Origin: Argyresthia goedartella | Lineage: Eukaryota > Arthropoda > Insecta > Lepidoptera > Argyresthiidae | Direction of reading: 5' to 3' | DNA: 64,000 nt | NCBI GenBank assembly: GCA_949825045.1 | Contig: OX463813.1 | Span: 24,534,001-24,598,000 of the forward strand | Part shown: piece after piece, positions 42,864 to 54,344 of the stretch | How the letters are laid out: each line of letters opens with the position of its first letter | Numbering within the stretch: position 1 is the first letter of the stretch | Notes under the pieces: model-generated | What the model was told of the DNA's origin: nothing | The model's database searches: none | Seen by the model: only the letters and a program-made list of their open reading frames with translations | Translations under genes and position numbers: made by a program

Positions 42864-44019
42864 ATGGAATGCATTGGCTGCTGTAAAAAGACAGATAGAA
42901 CAGAGCTTCTTGTGTGTCATGTCTGTAAAGGACCTTATCATCACTCATGTGTGAACATGACCACAGCACAATACTCGACGAACTATGCAGAACTAAAGGT
43001 TTCTTGGCGCTGTCACCCGGCGACAAAGAAATGATAACACCCCAGTAGCCAAACACAGACACGGCCATCCAGCTCGGGACACTACGGATGAGGAATTCAA
43101 AGGTGGGGCTGGAGAAATGAACACCGGCGTCGTGAATCCGGCAATCACTGCTTTCCCCACCCCTCTGTCTACCTCATCTAACTTTATCTCGCTTGAAAAT
43201 TTTGAGTCTTTAATTGACGTAAAATTAGACCTCATCAGATCTTCCCTAACTGCGGTGATTAAGACAGAGATTGCCCAGGCAACAAGTTCGTTGTCCGCAG
43301 AGATAAACTTATTAAATAAAGAGGTGTCTACTCTCAACAACCGAGTCTCTAATATTGAGAGTGAAAATTCAGCACTCCGAACCGAGCTGGATGAAATAAA
43401 GGTACAGTTAGAATTATTTTCGCTGAATGAGCTACAAGAGACTGTTTTGAAACTGAAGGCGCAAGTGAAACAACGAGACCAGTCCGCCCTACTAAACGAT
43501 ATTGAACTTACCTGTATCCAGGAATTCGAGGGAGAATCTGTGCTACATATCGTGACTGCAGTAGCAACGAAGCTTGGCGTGAAGCTGGACGAACGAGATG
43601 TAGTCAACGCGGCGCGCGTTGGGGCCCCCCGCACACCGGAAGCAAGGTCAGCAGCAGCGGTGGTGGCCAGTGACCAGCCTCAGAAGATCAGGCCACGGCC
43701 GATTGTAGTCCAGCTGACGCGGCGCGCCATCCGCGACGAGATGCTTAAGAGCGCAAAAGTCCGACGCGGCACGACTACTGACGGTCTGGGTCTCCCACCT
43801 CATACTCATCAGAAATTGCACGTAAATGAACGACTGTCAAGAGAAAACCGGGTTCTACTCGCTAAAGCCCGAGAACTTGGGAAGCGCTGGCAGTTCATAT
43901 GGACCAAGGATGGCCTGGTGCAAGCTAGAGAATCCAAAACATCTAAAATCAATTATATACGATGTGATGATGACTTGCACCGTGTTTTTGGAAACCGCAC
44001 TAGTCCTGTTAAAGTCTAA
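42864..44019 (+). pseudogene. LINE ORF1: PHD-type zinc finger, coiled coil, FP-like C-terminus
   Basis: It starts at ATG 42864 with MECIGCCKKTDRTELLVCHV and a C4-H-C3-like spacing (CIGC, CHVC, H..C, WRC). The first frame stops at 43032-43034. The rest continues in another frame that is open from about 43018, so a single-base shift lies near 43010-43034. Residues from 43117 on give a coiled coil (heptads about 43300-43470). A C-terminal domain follows, with RPIVVQLTRRAIRDEML, VNERLSRENRVLLAKARELG and RWQFIWTKDGLVQARE, similar to the FP/ORF1 domain of many insect LINEs. ORF1 proteins bind the element RNA and act as chaperones in the RNP. Confidence 0.85.
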
Positions 44020-44532
44020 TTACCAAACACTATTACTATCTTTAAGCGTGTATTATTTACTTATAATTTTAATCAATTTGTCAATCACCGTTGATTACTT
44101 TTGTACTTTCGTCACTTACTATCTTTGTATTATTTGTGGGTCACTTTTATACCGCGGCGTGGTTTGCTTATACAGCCAATATAATCATTTTCAATTTTAT
44201 GATAACAATATGTCCAGCGTTTACTGGTCCAGCATTGTTTACGCGAGGGTGAACACGTTGCTACCGGCCGGCGGCAGCGACAAACTGGTTTCTATAAGGC
44301 CTAGCACCTCACAAGATACTCATCATTTCACTACAAATCTAACACAACCTGAATATACCCGCCTTACATTATTATCACAGAATTTTCGCATAAACTTCCT
44401 ATTCTTATCAAGCATTTCTGTCACAAAAACACATCTACATCTACCTAAAACCCGAGATATATTGTACACATACCAATATACCACACTTGAACACAAATAC
44501 ACACAGTTATATTATTATTATTTTTTTTATAA

Positions 44533-47304
44533 AAAGAGCTAAGTAATAACCTACTTACAATTTCATTCTGGAATGCGGGGTCTTTAAACACTGGGCACGA
44601 TGAACTTATTGTGGCTATATTACAAAGATCGCCAGATCTTGTCGCCATAAACGAGACATGGTTGCGTGAAGGTGAATTAGGCCGAGCCCCATCTATTCCT
44701 GGTTACCGTTTACGCCATGTAGCTCGCCCCACTCAAGTTCGCCAAGCACGAAGGGGAGGTTTAGCCTTCTACATTAGAGTTGGTCTTCGGGCTAGGATTT
44801 ACCCTCACCCTGAATCAGATTCCCAAGTTGAACAGCTCTGGCTATCCCTTAGCGTCAAATCTTCAAAGATTATTGTTGGTACTGCCTATCGCCCGCAATG
44901 GATGGGCGTTGATACATTTCTTGATGCGCTGACTGACTCTATAGCAACGTTTTCCAAATTTGATCGTATCATTCTTACTGGGGATTTCAATATAGACATG
45001 TTGAATAGAGAAAATATCATGACAAAAAAACTGCAAGAATTTTTAGAGTACGCTCGTCTTACAAACTGTATTACTGAACCCACACATTTTACAGATCACA
45101 GCGCCACTTTGATAGACTTTTTCTGTACAAATGCCACCGCTTCAAATGTTTCAATAAATCATATCCCAGACCTCGGCGCTCATGCATTATTGACAGTTAA
45201 ATTAAAGGTTAAAAGGGATAAATATCCAACATTTAAAACCACTTATAGACCACTTAAGAGCATACCTATGAAATGCTTTGAGCATGATTTAAACGCTGTT
45301 GATTGGGATATAATTGCAAAAGGAGCCAATGTTGATTCAATGGTCGCAACCTTAGAGGGATATATTCTCGACTTGTTCGATAAACATGCTCCAGAAAAAA
45401 CTACGACCATCAAAGATCGACATATGCCCTGGTTAACCAATAATGTCAGACTGATGATGCAGCTAAGGGACAAAGTACATGCAACTTATAAGAAATCCAA
45501 ATCTCAAACTCATAAACAGGAATACAAATCTCTTAAAAACCTCGTAATAACCAGTCTTTTTGCAGAAAAGAGGGCATACTTTGAGCACCACATCAACAAT
45601 AACACCAAAGACCCAAATCAGTTATGGAAAAAACTTCGTGAAACGTGTATTCCTAACTTCAAAAAACCAAATGAACTTCCTGACAACTTTGCTGATCCCA
45701 ACGATATTATGTCTCATTTTATGAATATCCCCGGGGAAGATCGTGTAAGAATATCAGATCTCACCTTTTACGAATACCATAGGTTTGGTCCTGGTGTTTT
45801 CCGACTTAAACAAGTGAATGAGCATGATGTCAGTAAAATTATTCTTAAACAGAACTCACACGCCTGTGGTATGGACAAAATTACAATGGATATGTTAATT
45901 CTCACATTACCACAAACACTTAAAATAATTACTCATATTCTAAACAAATCCTTGATTACCTCTATATTCCCATCATCTTGGAACGCGTCTATAGTCCGTC
46001 CGACCCCAAAAATAAGTAACCCCAAAATAATATCTGATCTACGACCTATAAGTATACTACCGTACCTCTCTAAAATTCTCGAAAAACTTGTGTACTTTCA
46101 AGTAATTTCATTTGCGGAAACACACGGCCTTCTTCCAAAGTTTCAATCAGGTTTCAGAAAGAATCGTAGTACAACGACGGCACTTCTTGATGTTGTTGAC
46201 AACGTATTAGCATCCCAAGACTCTGGGAATGCCACGTTTCTCGTTCTACTTGACTACTCTAGAGCATTTGACTCCATCAATGTGGATTTAATTCTTTCCA
46301 AGCTAAGCTACTATGGATTTGAAGTAAATACGATTAAGTGGTTTGAAACTTACCTCAAAGACCGCAACCAACAAGTAGTCTTAACAAATAGTGACGGAAC
46401 CAAAAATCACTCTCAAAAAGTCACCACCTGTAGAGGTGTTCCTCAAGGGTCCATATTGGGTCCTCTGTTATTTATTCTGTACTGCGCTGATATCACAAGC
46501 TGCATTCACCATTGCAAATATCATCTATATGCCGATGATTTACAGCTTTACATTGAAGTGAACAAAGAATCGCTTCCTGATGTTATGCGGAGGATAAATG
46601 CGGATTTAGAACGTATAACAACTTGGTCCTCCAAAAATGCGTTGGTCCTAAACCCAAAAAAATCAAAGTTCATGATACTCGGCTCGAGACACCAGGTGAA
46701 TACTATTGGCGATATGAATCCACAAATTGCTATATCGGGGGTACCAGTGGAGCGAGTGCGTGAAGCGCGGAACCTGGGTCTAATCATGGATGAGGAGCTG
46801 CGTTTTGACAAACATGTTCTCGAGCTCGTCAAAAACTGTTTTTACAGGTCAAATATTCTTTACAGAATTCGGAAATTCCTAAAAGAAGAAATACGAGTGG
46901 AGCTCTATGAGGCGTTAGTGTTGTCAAAGCTTAACTACTGCATCACAGTATACGGGCCGCGTTTGTATAAGCGCACTGAGCGATTGGTACAGAGAGTGCA
47001 GAACGCCTGCGCTCGCTATTGTTACATCGTCCCACCACGTACTCATATCACGCCCTATCTGAATCGAGCAAATGTTTTAAAAATGAAAGGCAGACAACAA
47101 TTTCAATTTGCAGCGCTCTTGTTCGGTGTTATAAAGAGAGGGATACCTGAATACCTTCACGAAAAGCTCTCCTGGAAAGTTTCCAATCACCACATGAACC
47201 GCAGCTCAACAAATATACTCTCCATTCCCCGGCATCGGACTGCTGCTTTCAGGGGTAGCTTCAGATATCTGGCTACAAAATGCTGGAATAATATCCCTTC
47301 GTGA
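44533..47304 (+). CDS. LINE ORF2: endonuclease and reverse transcriptase
   Basis: The frame is open from 44533 but has no early ATG; it may rely on re-initiation, or its start may have been lost. Endonuclease motifs: SFWNAGSLN near 44563, INETWL, GTAYRPQW, LTGDFNIDML and LGAHALL. RT motifs: LRPISILPYLSKILEKLV, SGFRKNRSTTTALL, LDYSRAFDSI near 46246, PQGSILGPLLFILY and LYADDLQLYI near 46524; both catalytic aspartate blocks are intact. The C-terminal domain (CARYCYIVPPRTHITPYLN, ATKCWNNIP) ends at a TGA at 47302-47304. Similarity continues in another frame to a stop at 47375-47377, so the last 25 or so residues are lost to a small indel near 47298. Clade: Jockey/CR1 group, by style only. Confidence 0.93.
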   Translation, partial: KELSNNLLTISFWNAGSLNTGHDELIVAILQRSPDLVAINETWLREGELGRAPSIPGYRLRHVARPTQVRQARRGGLAFYIRVGLRARIYPHPESDSQVEQLWLSLSVKSSKIIVGTAYRPQWMGVDTFLDALTDSIATFSKFDRIILTGDFNIDMLNRENIMTKKLQEFLEYARLTNCITEPTHFTDHSATLIDFFCTNATASNVSINHIPDLGAHALLTVKLKVKRDKYPTFKTTYRPLKSIPMKCFEHDLNAVDWDIIAKGANVDSMVATLEGYILDLFDKHAPEKTTTIKDRHMPWLTNNVRLMMQLRDKVHATYKKSKSQTHKQEYKSLKNLVITSLFAEKRAYFEHHINNNTKDPNQLWKKLRETCIPNFKKPNELPDNFADPNDIMSHFMNIPGEDRVRISDLTFYEYHRFGPGVFRLKQVNEHDVSKIILKQNSHACGMDKITMDMLILTLPQTLKIITHILNKSLITSIFPSSWNASIVRPTPKISNPKIISDLRPISILPYLSKILEKLVYFQVISFAETHGLLPKFQSGFRKNRSTTTALLDVVDNVLASQDSGNATFLVLLDYSRAFDSINVDLILSKLSYYGFEVNTIKWFETYLKDRNQQVVLTNSDGTKNHSQKVTTCRGVPQGSILGPLLFILYCADITSCIHHCKYHLYADDLQLYIEVNKESLPDVMRRINADLERITTWSSKNALVLNPKKSKFMILGSRHQVNTIGDMNPQIAISGVPVERVREARNLGLIMDEELRFDKHVLELVKNCFYRSNILYRIRKFLKEEIRVELYEALVLSKLNYCITVYGPRLYKRTERLVQRVQNACARYCYIVPPRTHITPYLNRANVLKMKGRQQFQFAALLFGVIKRGIPEYLHEKLSWKVSNHHMNRSSTNILSIPRHRTAAFRGSFRYLATKCWNNIPS

Positions 47305-47905
47305 AAAAATTACTTTAACCAGCTATAAAACAGCATACAAAGCCTATTTACTAGCCCTTCAAAAAGCGGATAACTGAAGCTATCTCTGCAGTCTGCATCG
47401 GCAGCCTTCGTTTCTGACCCCCAAAACCTCTTGCATTTTTCAAACATGTTTGTACATTATTCATATTTATCATAATTACTGTGCCTATTTATTTATTTAT
47501 TTATCGTACTTCATACCATTATTTACATGCCACACACAAACTCTATACTCATATACCCTACATTTATATTATGCTATTTATTGTTTATATCTCTTATCTA
47601 TGCATATTACGTAGTCTAATCAACACCGTACAAAACAACACACTCAGTCACACCGGTTCCGACAGAATACCAGCGCTTCAGGTCCTCCTGTAGGCCCTGT
47701 AGCATAATGCTGAGCCGGAGCCGTTTCACCGTCGCCGTATACAACCAGCACACTACGCTGTTTTCTTAAGAAGCCATTTACATCACATAATATACCCACT
47801 TTTGTTGTTGTCCATGTGTATTCCTATTTTTGTATATTCCTATTTTGTGCTATGTGTTGTGTATTGTGACGCTAGAATAAACGCATATTCTATTCTATTC
47901 TATTC
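47305..47905 (+). other. LINE 3' UTR and tail
   Basis: The shifted C-terminus (to 47377) is followed by about 500 bp without coding signal. It contains a (TTTA)n run at 47484-47502 and ends in the TATTC pentamer tail. Confidence 0.65.
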
Positions 47906-48059
47906 AATGCAAATAAATATGTTTCAATACTTTCATGAGTAGGATAGTACAAAATATACATGAAGATTATATAAATAGGTGTATAAGTATATTATGCCAC
48001 GTGAGTAGTGAGTAGCAAAATGGGTATAGTGTGAATATGTTTACTAAAATCATAAAATA

Positions 48060-49750
48060 TCTAACTAAAAAATATATGGAAATGGCAGAGGTAGCCCGGC
48101 TATCCAATGTTGGAAAGAGAAATTCCTAGTTTTTGCTTTTGAATCAGGTGCGACTTCATATGTGTTTTGAAGGTGTATTTGGAGGTCAGATTTCTTATGG
48201 GCGGCGGAATATCATTCCAACATTTGGTAGCTTGGAAGCGGAAGCTACCTCTAAATGCCATCGTGCGGTGAATATAACCTTCAAGAGGTGCCCGAATATC
48301 CCTCATGCCGTATCTGGGGTGAGATGTTGCCACCTTTAACTTTAGGTACAGGTACTCAGTTTTTTTTAACTTGATGACATCAAATACTACACTGGAAAGG
48401 TGTAAGTGCCTACGCAGTTCCATTTTGAGCATTCCAGCAGAGTTTAAGTATGGGGTGATATGACTACGAGGTGGTACATCAAAGCAAAACCTACATCGGG
48501 CATTTTGTATGCGCTGCACTAAACGCTGAGTCTTCAATAGAAGACGCGGACTGTAAACTATATCTCCGTAGTTGAGTCGAGATAAAATCAGTGACTCGCA
48601 CAGAATAATACGTGCCCTTTCGCAGATAAGGTTACGGATTTTGTACAAAACCCTTAAACGATACATACAACTCTTCACTAAATTCAGGACATGAGTTTCA
48701 AATCGTAGGTAAGTGTCAAATATGATTCCCAGATTCCTGGACTCGTCAACACGCTATAGAGTCTGGCCTTCAAGGATTAGCTGAGGATTAGAAATTAGAT
48801 TTTTTTTAACTTGAACTTTTCTCCTAAGCACCATAAACTTTGATTTCAAGGGATTGAGAATCAAGGAATTTTTATTTGACCAGGCATCTAACCTGCTTAG
48901 GTCTTCATTGATAAAGTTTGTCATGCAGTCAATATTAGAAGGCACATCAGAAATGTAAAGTTGAAGATCATCAGCGTAACAATGGAATTTGCAGTGCTTG
49001 ATTTCATTCACCTAATCTGCATATATAATAAATAATAGAGGCCCCAAGATGGAACCCTGTGGAACACCCCGTAAAACTGGCTTTGGATCTGAGTACAAGG
49101 CACCACTACAGTCATAGACTCATAGGTCAGCTTGACACATTGGAAGCGTTGGTCGAGATAAATTTCAAACCATCCCACAGATAATAAATGCATTCAGCCC
49201 ATAGTAACGCAATTTCGACAGCAACAAGGTCGGGCTAATGCTGTCAAATGCACGGCTATAATCTAGCAGTGTAAGAATAGTAGCCTTACCTACATCGATA
49301 TTGCTCAAAATGTTATCCACAACATCAACCAACGCAGTAGTTGTGCCCCGCCCCCTTCGGAAACCCGACTGGAGGTCAGGCAAAATATTAGAGTCTTCTA
49401 TATATTTGTATAATAGGGCATGCACCAGTTTTTCCAGCACTTTTGAAAGGAAGGGAAGCAAACTAATAGGTCTAAGTTCCTTGAGATTGGACGGGTTATT
49501 GACTTTAGGATAAGGCATTACTATTACTTTTTCCATTGCTTGGGAACTATGCCGCTAGTAATTGACCTATTTATAATTGAGGTTATAACGCGCAGGGTTC
49601 TGGGGAGAGTCAGTATTATCATGTCTCTACTAATCCCATCATCTCCAATTGCATTGGATTTGATAGAGATTATGTAATTGTATACTTTTTGTTCAGAAAC
49701 TGGCACGAGATTAAATCTGGAATCACTATACCGATTGGAATTAAAGTACG
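48060..49750 (-). pseudogene. 5'-truncated LINE of the same group, minus strand
   Basis: Five minus-strand frames (49799-49524, 49536-49165, 49193-49008, 49011-48754, 48678-48100) carry RT in order: GDDGISRDMIILTLP, LRPISLLPFLSKVLEKLV, SGFRRGRGTTTALVDVV, LDYSRAFDSI, YADDLQLYI and C-terminal PPRSHITPYLN. The domain order and shared motifs put it in the same group as the LINE at 42.5-47.9 kb, as a separate older copy. The endonuclease is missing. Indels and stops between the frames make it inactive. It faces the fuller copy tail to tail. Confidence 0.9.
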
Positions 49751-49765
49751 ATAACAGAGGTTTAG

Positions 49766-49953
49766 GATATATACACATACATTGCTTCTGGCCCCACACT
49801 AGGATACCCTATGCCGTGGAAACCAGAAACAGCGACTTCACACAGACAAACATCCAAGACAGGGTTTTTCTTTCTTTATCCCCATCCGGGGATCGAACCC
49901 GAAAGCTCTCGCATGGAAAGCAGAGCCACTACCGCAGCGCCACAGAGGTTGTC
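49766..49953 (-). repeat. SINE family 1, best full-length copy
   Basis: Minus strand: head GACAACCTCTGTGGCGCTGC, GGTAGTGGCTCTGCTTTCCA (box A region) and GGGTTCGATCCCCGG (box B). Body: GTCTTGGATGTTTGTCTG, GGTATCCTAGTGTGGGGCC and AGAAGCAATGTATG. It sits at the broken 5' edge of the minus-strand LINE. Confidence 0.88.
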
Positions 49954-50094
49954 ATATAATGCTTAAGTTTCTTACTTTACGAATAATCTATAATATTATT
50001 CGTAAAATAATTATAATTTATCATATAAGCTTTTTTAGTTGTAAAATTTAACTAATAAATACGGAACCCTAAAAAGTAAGAAACTAATCTAGGA

Positions 50095-50345
50095 CCAGAG
50101 TACTTGTCAACACAAATCCGACGAGCCCAAGTCGATGGGGTTGTGTCGTTTTATTATATAGTTCCCAAGGCCACCTTCGGGCTCCATCATCAGATAAGCT
50201 TCATGTCAAAAAAATAAAGCATTGTCATCCGATTTACATATGCATGCAAAATTTCCAGCTCAATCGGAAACCTGGAAGTGGGTCAAATTAAACTTGCAAG
50301 TTTTGATGACATACGGACAGAGCCTGGGACATGCACCTAAATACT
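50095..50345 (+). repeat. Dispersed repeat containing CAAGTCGATGGGGTTGTGTCG
   Basis: ACACAAATCCGACGAGCCCA, CAGCTCAATCGGAAACCTGG and AAGTTTTGATGACATACGGA are phrases I recall from a common lepidopteran interspersed repeat. No coding part or boundary is clear. Confidence 0.45.
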
Positions 50346-51038
50346 CGCACAGTACGATTATTTTAACTGCTCGACACTTCTCGGCTTTTTTTATCGTAAA
50401 TCAATTTACTGTTTTCAGATTTTTCCCTCATTATACTCGTCATGATACACCTCTGTGCCAAATTTCATGTTTGCAAGACATCTTGATCACTTTCAGCGAC
50501 AAAAACCGAGAAGTTTCGGGCGGTGAAGCTAAAGTAATAGTACTAACCTACAGAAGTTTGTCCGCGTTCAAACTGTTGTTCAGCTAAGTGTAGTCAACAT
50601 CGACAGTCAGGATTCATACGAATGTTATAAAGATACGTTACATCCACTCAGCTCTGGGGCCATCAACAGATGATTGATTATTTTTCAAAGGTTTTCAACT
50701 TTATTACGAAGCCATAAGGCTCAAAATCGCGAGCCATTTTTTGATCTACCGATAGACGAGTTGGCATGCGACATTCCAATTGAGTTGAACAGCCGCCTCG
50801 TTCTGTAAATCTGGGTATTTCTATCGAATATTTCAAATTGACACACCGGCCAATCATAATCGCTGCAAAAGACAGCCGTTTAATATTTTATTTTGTCGGT
50901 TATTACCGACATGTCAATTTCGATTGAAATTCTTAGTAGCTCGTTTGACATTTTGAAGGATGTTAGACGCCATAGCACATTTTGATTGCGATTGCGACGG
51001 TTTTTGAAGGATTTGCACATTCCGAGTCGTAATCCCTG
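50346..51038. other. No gene recognised
   Basis: No domain, SINE or terminal repeat that I can support. The open frame 50222-50587 runs across the dispersed repeat and is probably chance. Confidence 0.4.
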
Positions 51039-51414
51039 AAATAAGAAATAAGAAATTTATTTGCTTTGTCAAGGGTATTGTACAGTAATAAGTTTTAGTA
51101 CATTAATTGAACTCCTTATACAGCTAGTCAAAGCATGACAATATTTAGCTGTAATCGTATTTAAATCATTTTTAAATTGAAAATCTCTTGAAATTAATTA
51201 AAACAATTAACTAAGAGCTATTCTTGTAGTTTACATGTGAAGAGATTAATTGGAAGGTTTTTATATCTTGAGGTATCCCATTGATCACCCTTCCACACAT
51301 TGCGTCACAATTCTTTTGGTACAGTGCTGTTCTGGTACAGTGTTTTAAACCAAGCCTGGCTGGATTTCTGGTATTTCTGGGATATAGATCAAGTGAAGGC
51401 AAGTGCCTTGGCAA
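51039..51414 (-). pseudogene. LINE 3' end fragment
   Basis: Minus-strand codons 51414-51211 end in GRVINGIPQDIKTFQLISSH, which resembles an ORF2 C-terminus. The non-coding segment after it ends in an AAATTTCTTATTTCTTATTT tail at 51042-51062. Only the last part of the element is present. Confidence 0.5.
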
Positions 51415-52347
51415 ATAGATTTATGTTAAGTTTAACAAATTTAGCCACTTCCGTCAAATATATATATATACAGGGAAATGGTAGTATCTTCAACTCACAA
51501 AACAATGGTTTGCATGACGTGCTGTGGTACTCCAACTATTGACCGGATGCATTTTTTGAGTGATAAAAACAGCTTGCTTGTCGGTACCGTTCCGTTAGAT
51601 GATCAAGGCATATATGAGTATTGATTCTACATATCTATAGTAGGCCGATATCGCCGTTGTGTTGATGCAATTTTACTTAGCCTTCTCAAGATAAATAGAA
51701 AGAAAGAAAGAAAGAAAGAAAATAAATTTATTTAGAGCTAACTCAACAGCACCAAAATCATACAAAGAAAAAAAAATGACTTAAACTAAAAAAAACATGC
51801 ATAAGAAAGAAAAAAAAACTTACATCTAACAATGGTTAGAAACAATATCTTAATAATGATTCGAAATCGTATTTTACAATAAATGGTGCTGTCATGACAG
51901 CCCACAAAAGGACACCACTCAGCTTATGTTACGGCATCTGGGAGATGTCGCAACGCTGGTTTTCCGCGGCACCCGGGGCTCAAACAGGTAGGTAGTATCT
52001 GTTTAATTTGCTGCAGACTTTCTTGGTATGTTACTTCCAATTTAGATGCTTATCAACTATTATTACTAAGAATGTATCAGGGTCTACATTTCTTTATTGT
52101 TGTCCTTGGTATTAACCATAATACACAGTAATTTGTAATTTATATTATTATTAACATTGATTACATCACTTTTTGGTAAATTTATTTTCAAATTAGAATT
52201 GATTAAATATTTTACTACGGTTGTCACAGTTTCATTTATGCCCGAGATATAATTACTTAAATTGTTATTTTTTTGTGCCACTATTATTGAAATATTATCA
52301 GCGAATAATACACAGTTACGTTTCATGTGATCTAGGAGATCATTAAT

Positions 52348-52954
52348 GTACTATCGAACCATCTGAATCATGACCCACCATAAGCTTATTTTGCTAAACC
52401 CCTTAAATGCAAGTAGGTCGAAATTCGCTTGAAGGTTTATTTCCTTGGTAACGAACTTATTATCATTTGATTAGACACTGACATTACGATAGATCTTACA
52501 AGTTTGAAAGTTTCAAACGAATTATCAGGCAAAAGGGTCATAATTCAATTGGTTCGATAGTACATTTCACCGTAAGATAGTCAAAACCGTTAGTTAATAA
52601 ACTAACGCGTTTGTTGATCAACTATCGACAAATAGTAAACCAGACCGACAGGGTTTAGAATTTACGTTTCTTTTGTTCTTACATGTCAACCTAACACGAA
52701 GACTATTCGGGGGCTTCGCTGCACTCACCCCCTCTAGTCTTCACCTAAGCTACCGCAGTGTTTGCCCTGGTATTTCGTTTACAATTCAAGTTTAAACTAG
52801 TTTACTATTTAACGGTTTTAACTGTTAGTTTATCAACTAACGCTTCATTTAGTAAGCAGTATGCTACAGTTTACGATCTGTCGATAGTTGACGAACTGAC
52901 GAGAAAAAAAAAACGTTAGTTTATCAACAAACGGTTTTGACAATCTTACGTTGA
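52348..52954. mobile_element. MITE 2: fold-back element in the LINE
   Basis: The left inverted repeat (CGTAAGATAGTCAAAACCGT at 52571) is matched inverted at the right end (CGTAAGATTGTCAAAACCGT on the minus strand, ending about 52950). The repeats continue inward through TTGATAAACTAACG. It has no coding capacity. It interrupts the LINE between the tat and taa codons around 52346 and 52957. MITE 1 lies in its left end. The interior shares 52691-52765 with 24960-25060. Confidence 0.72.
52351..52560. mobile_element. MITE 1: 210-bp element with TA target duplication
   Basis: CTATCGAACCATCTGAATCA starts the left 26-bp arm, and the right arm (52535-52560) is its inverse with three mismatches. TA flanks both sides (52349-52350, 52561-52562). 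TA targets suit a Tc1/mariner-mobilised MITE. Confidence 0.82.
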
Positions 52955-53631
52955 CATATACAAGGAACTTATTCCTAAGGCAGTGTGTATTTATTGAACT
53001 TAGGTTGTGATTTATATGTTTTAAGACATTATCTCTTGTGGTTGCTACATATTGAGATCGCTCCCCTAAATAAGTTTTATCCAGGTCAGTGATGGGCCTC
53101 TTACTCCGCATTGGTCAATTTTTATTAGAAGTATTTCATGGTCAACAAAGTAAAATGCTTTGGACATATCAAATAATAAAAGAGTCATAATTTGGTTTTG
53201 ATCAACCCGATAGCTTAAACTGCTGACTAGGTTAGCTGCTAATGTTGTAATACATATTTTTCGGGTTTTAATATTTGATAACATAACATAACAGGGAGAT
53301 CAGGGTTATTGGCTTGTAGTTAACAACATCATCTCTTCTGTCTTTTTTATGCAACGGTTTAACTACAGATTGTTTCAGTTTCAATGGAAATAAAACCTGA
53401 CTTTAGAGATAGATTGATGATATATGTTAGTACGAAACAAAGACCGTTAGCACATTTTTAAATACTTTTGTAGTAAGGCCGTCGATTCCTGAAGCATTAG
53501 TATTATCAAGGGAGATGATGACCTTGTAAGTTTCAACTGGACATAGCGATTCTAGGAAAAAAGTTTTGTCTGCTTCTTACGCACCAGCGCGTCAAGTGCG
53601 TGCGTATTAGGCAACCCAGACGGGAGGCTAG

Positions 53632-53649
53632 CCACGCACCGGTGCGTGG
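53632..53649. repeat. Perfect 18-bp palindrome CCACGCACCGGTGCGTGG
   Basis: Self-complementary with no spacer, in a small GC-rich island at 53590-53690. Confidence 0.9.
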
Positions 53650-53810
53650 TCTCTCCTATATGCACTTCATCAGGCCGGCATTAGGACAAGATACTTTGCT
53701 TTTTGGGCAGCATTGCGCTTGGATTTTCAATAACCCCCGCGTCTTAGCCTTGTTTTCCTATCGTGAACGGTTCTGTTTTTATATGCGTGTGAAAAAAATA
53801 CGCTGCACCC

Positions 53811-53888
53811 TCAATTCCGTTAATTCAATAAAATCCGTCCACCCGTTTGAACACTAAAGACAGACGCTTCAAACCTTTACCCCCCTCT
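53811..53888 (-). repeat. 131-bp-family dispersed repeat, short inverted fragment
   Basis: AAAATCCGTCCACCCGTTTG and AAGACAGACGCTTCAAACCT match the family head in reverse. The head ends in CCCCCCTCTTTT. Confidence 0.6.
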
Positions 53889-54344
53889 TTTCATAATAAT
53901 AACATCAATGCTTTATAAGACAGATAATGTATAAACACCGGGTTCAATTGAGACAATTCACAGCTGAACCCGAAAGCAGAAAACAGACACTATCCACCGC
54001 TGCCGTGTCTAAAGGAAATTGGTTGCGGTAGTAATCCGAAATAGTTGTCGACAGTTCGGCATCGGGGGTTAATTTCATCGGGCGATTAAAGCGGTGGTAG
54101 AAGCTCGCTGGTTTGAATATAACTCCGCGCGGGTGGTTTATTTAGTGTTGCTAGGTTTAAGGGTTTAACTGTAACATGTAGAATGCGGCTATGTTCTCTC
54201 TCATTGCTCAGTTAGCGGCCTACTGTTTCGTTTCCATCTAAATTTGATATATTGCGGCGATTTATTCGGAGGCCGATACTCAAAGTCAGTCGGTCGGTTT
54301 ACTGTCAGTCGTAGTGAGAGCAGCCTAAGAGCTGGTTTCCATGG
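53889..54344. other. No gene recognised
   Basis: No element ends or coding sequence identified. Confidence 0.4.

Larger units (their letters stand above)
42520..47905 (+). mobile_element. Nearly full-length LINE with two ORFs
   Basis: The order is 5' UTR, ORF1 (PHD-like finger, coiled coil, conserved C-terminal domain), spacer, ORF2 (endonuclease, RT), 3' UTR, and a TTCTATTCTATTCTATTC tail at 47885-47905. The 5' boundary is a guess from the start of unique-looking sequence before the ORF1 ATG. I did not find a target duplication. One frameshift in each ORF shows that this copy is mildly decayed. Confidence 0.88.
51690..53585 (-). mobile_element. Decayed LINE interrupted by two MITEs
   Basis: The RT runs on the minus strand from about 53585, and its 3' tail is a TTTCTTTC array at 51690-51712. 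Between the RT palm blocks the LINE is split by 52346-52957. The RT is heavily mutated. Confidence 0.78.
51960..53585 (-). pseudogene. Decayed LINE reverse transcriptase
   Basis: Segments in order on the minus strand: TNASGIDGL near 53500, a VNYKPITLIS block near 53310, LLLFDMSKAFYFVDHEILL near 53160 (first catalytic block), WIK...YLGERSQYV near 53060, YINDLLDHMKRNCVLFADN near 52330, and a KHLNWK-type tail block near 52050. The second catalytic block reads FADN in place of FADD, so even the core motif is mutated. Stops and shifts occur throughout. Confidence 0.75.

Noticed and set aside
43826..44542. 238-codon frame between the two LINE ORFs
   Set aside because: It overlaps the ORF1 end in another frame and crosses the spacer. 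Composition is low-complexity and no known domain appears.
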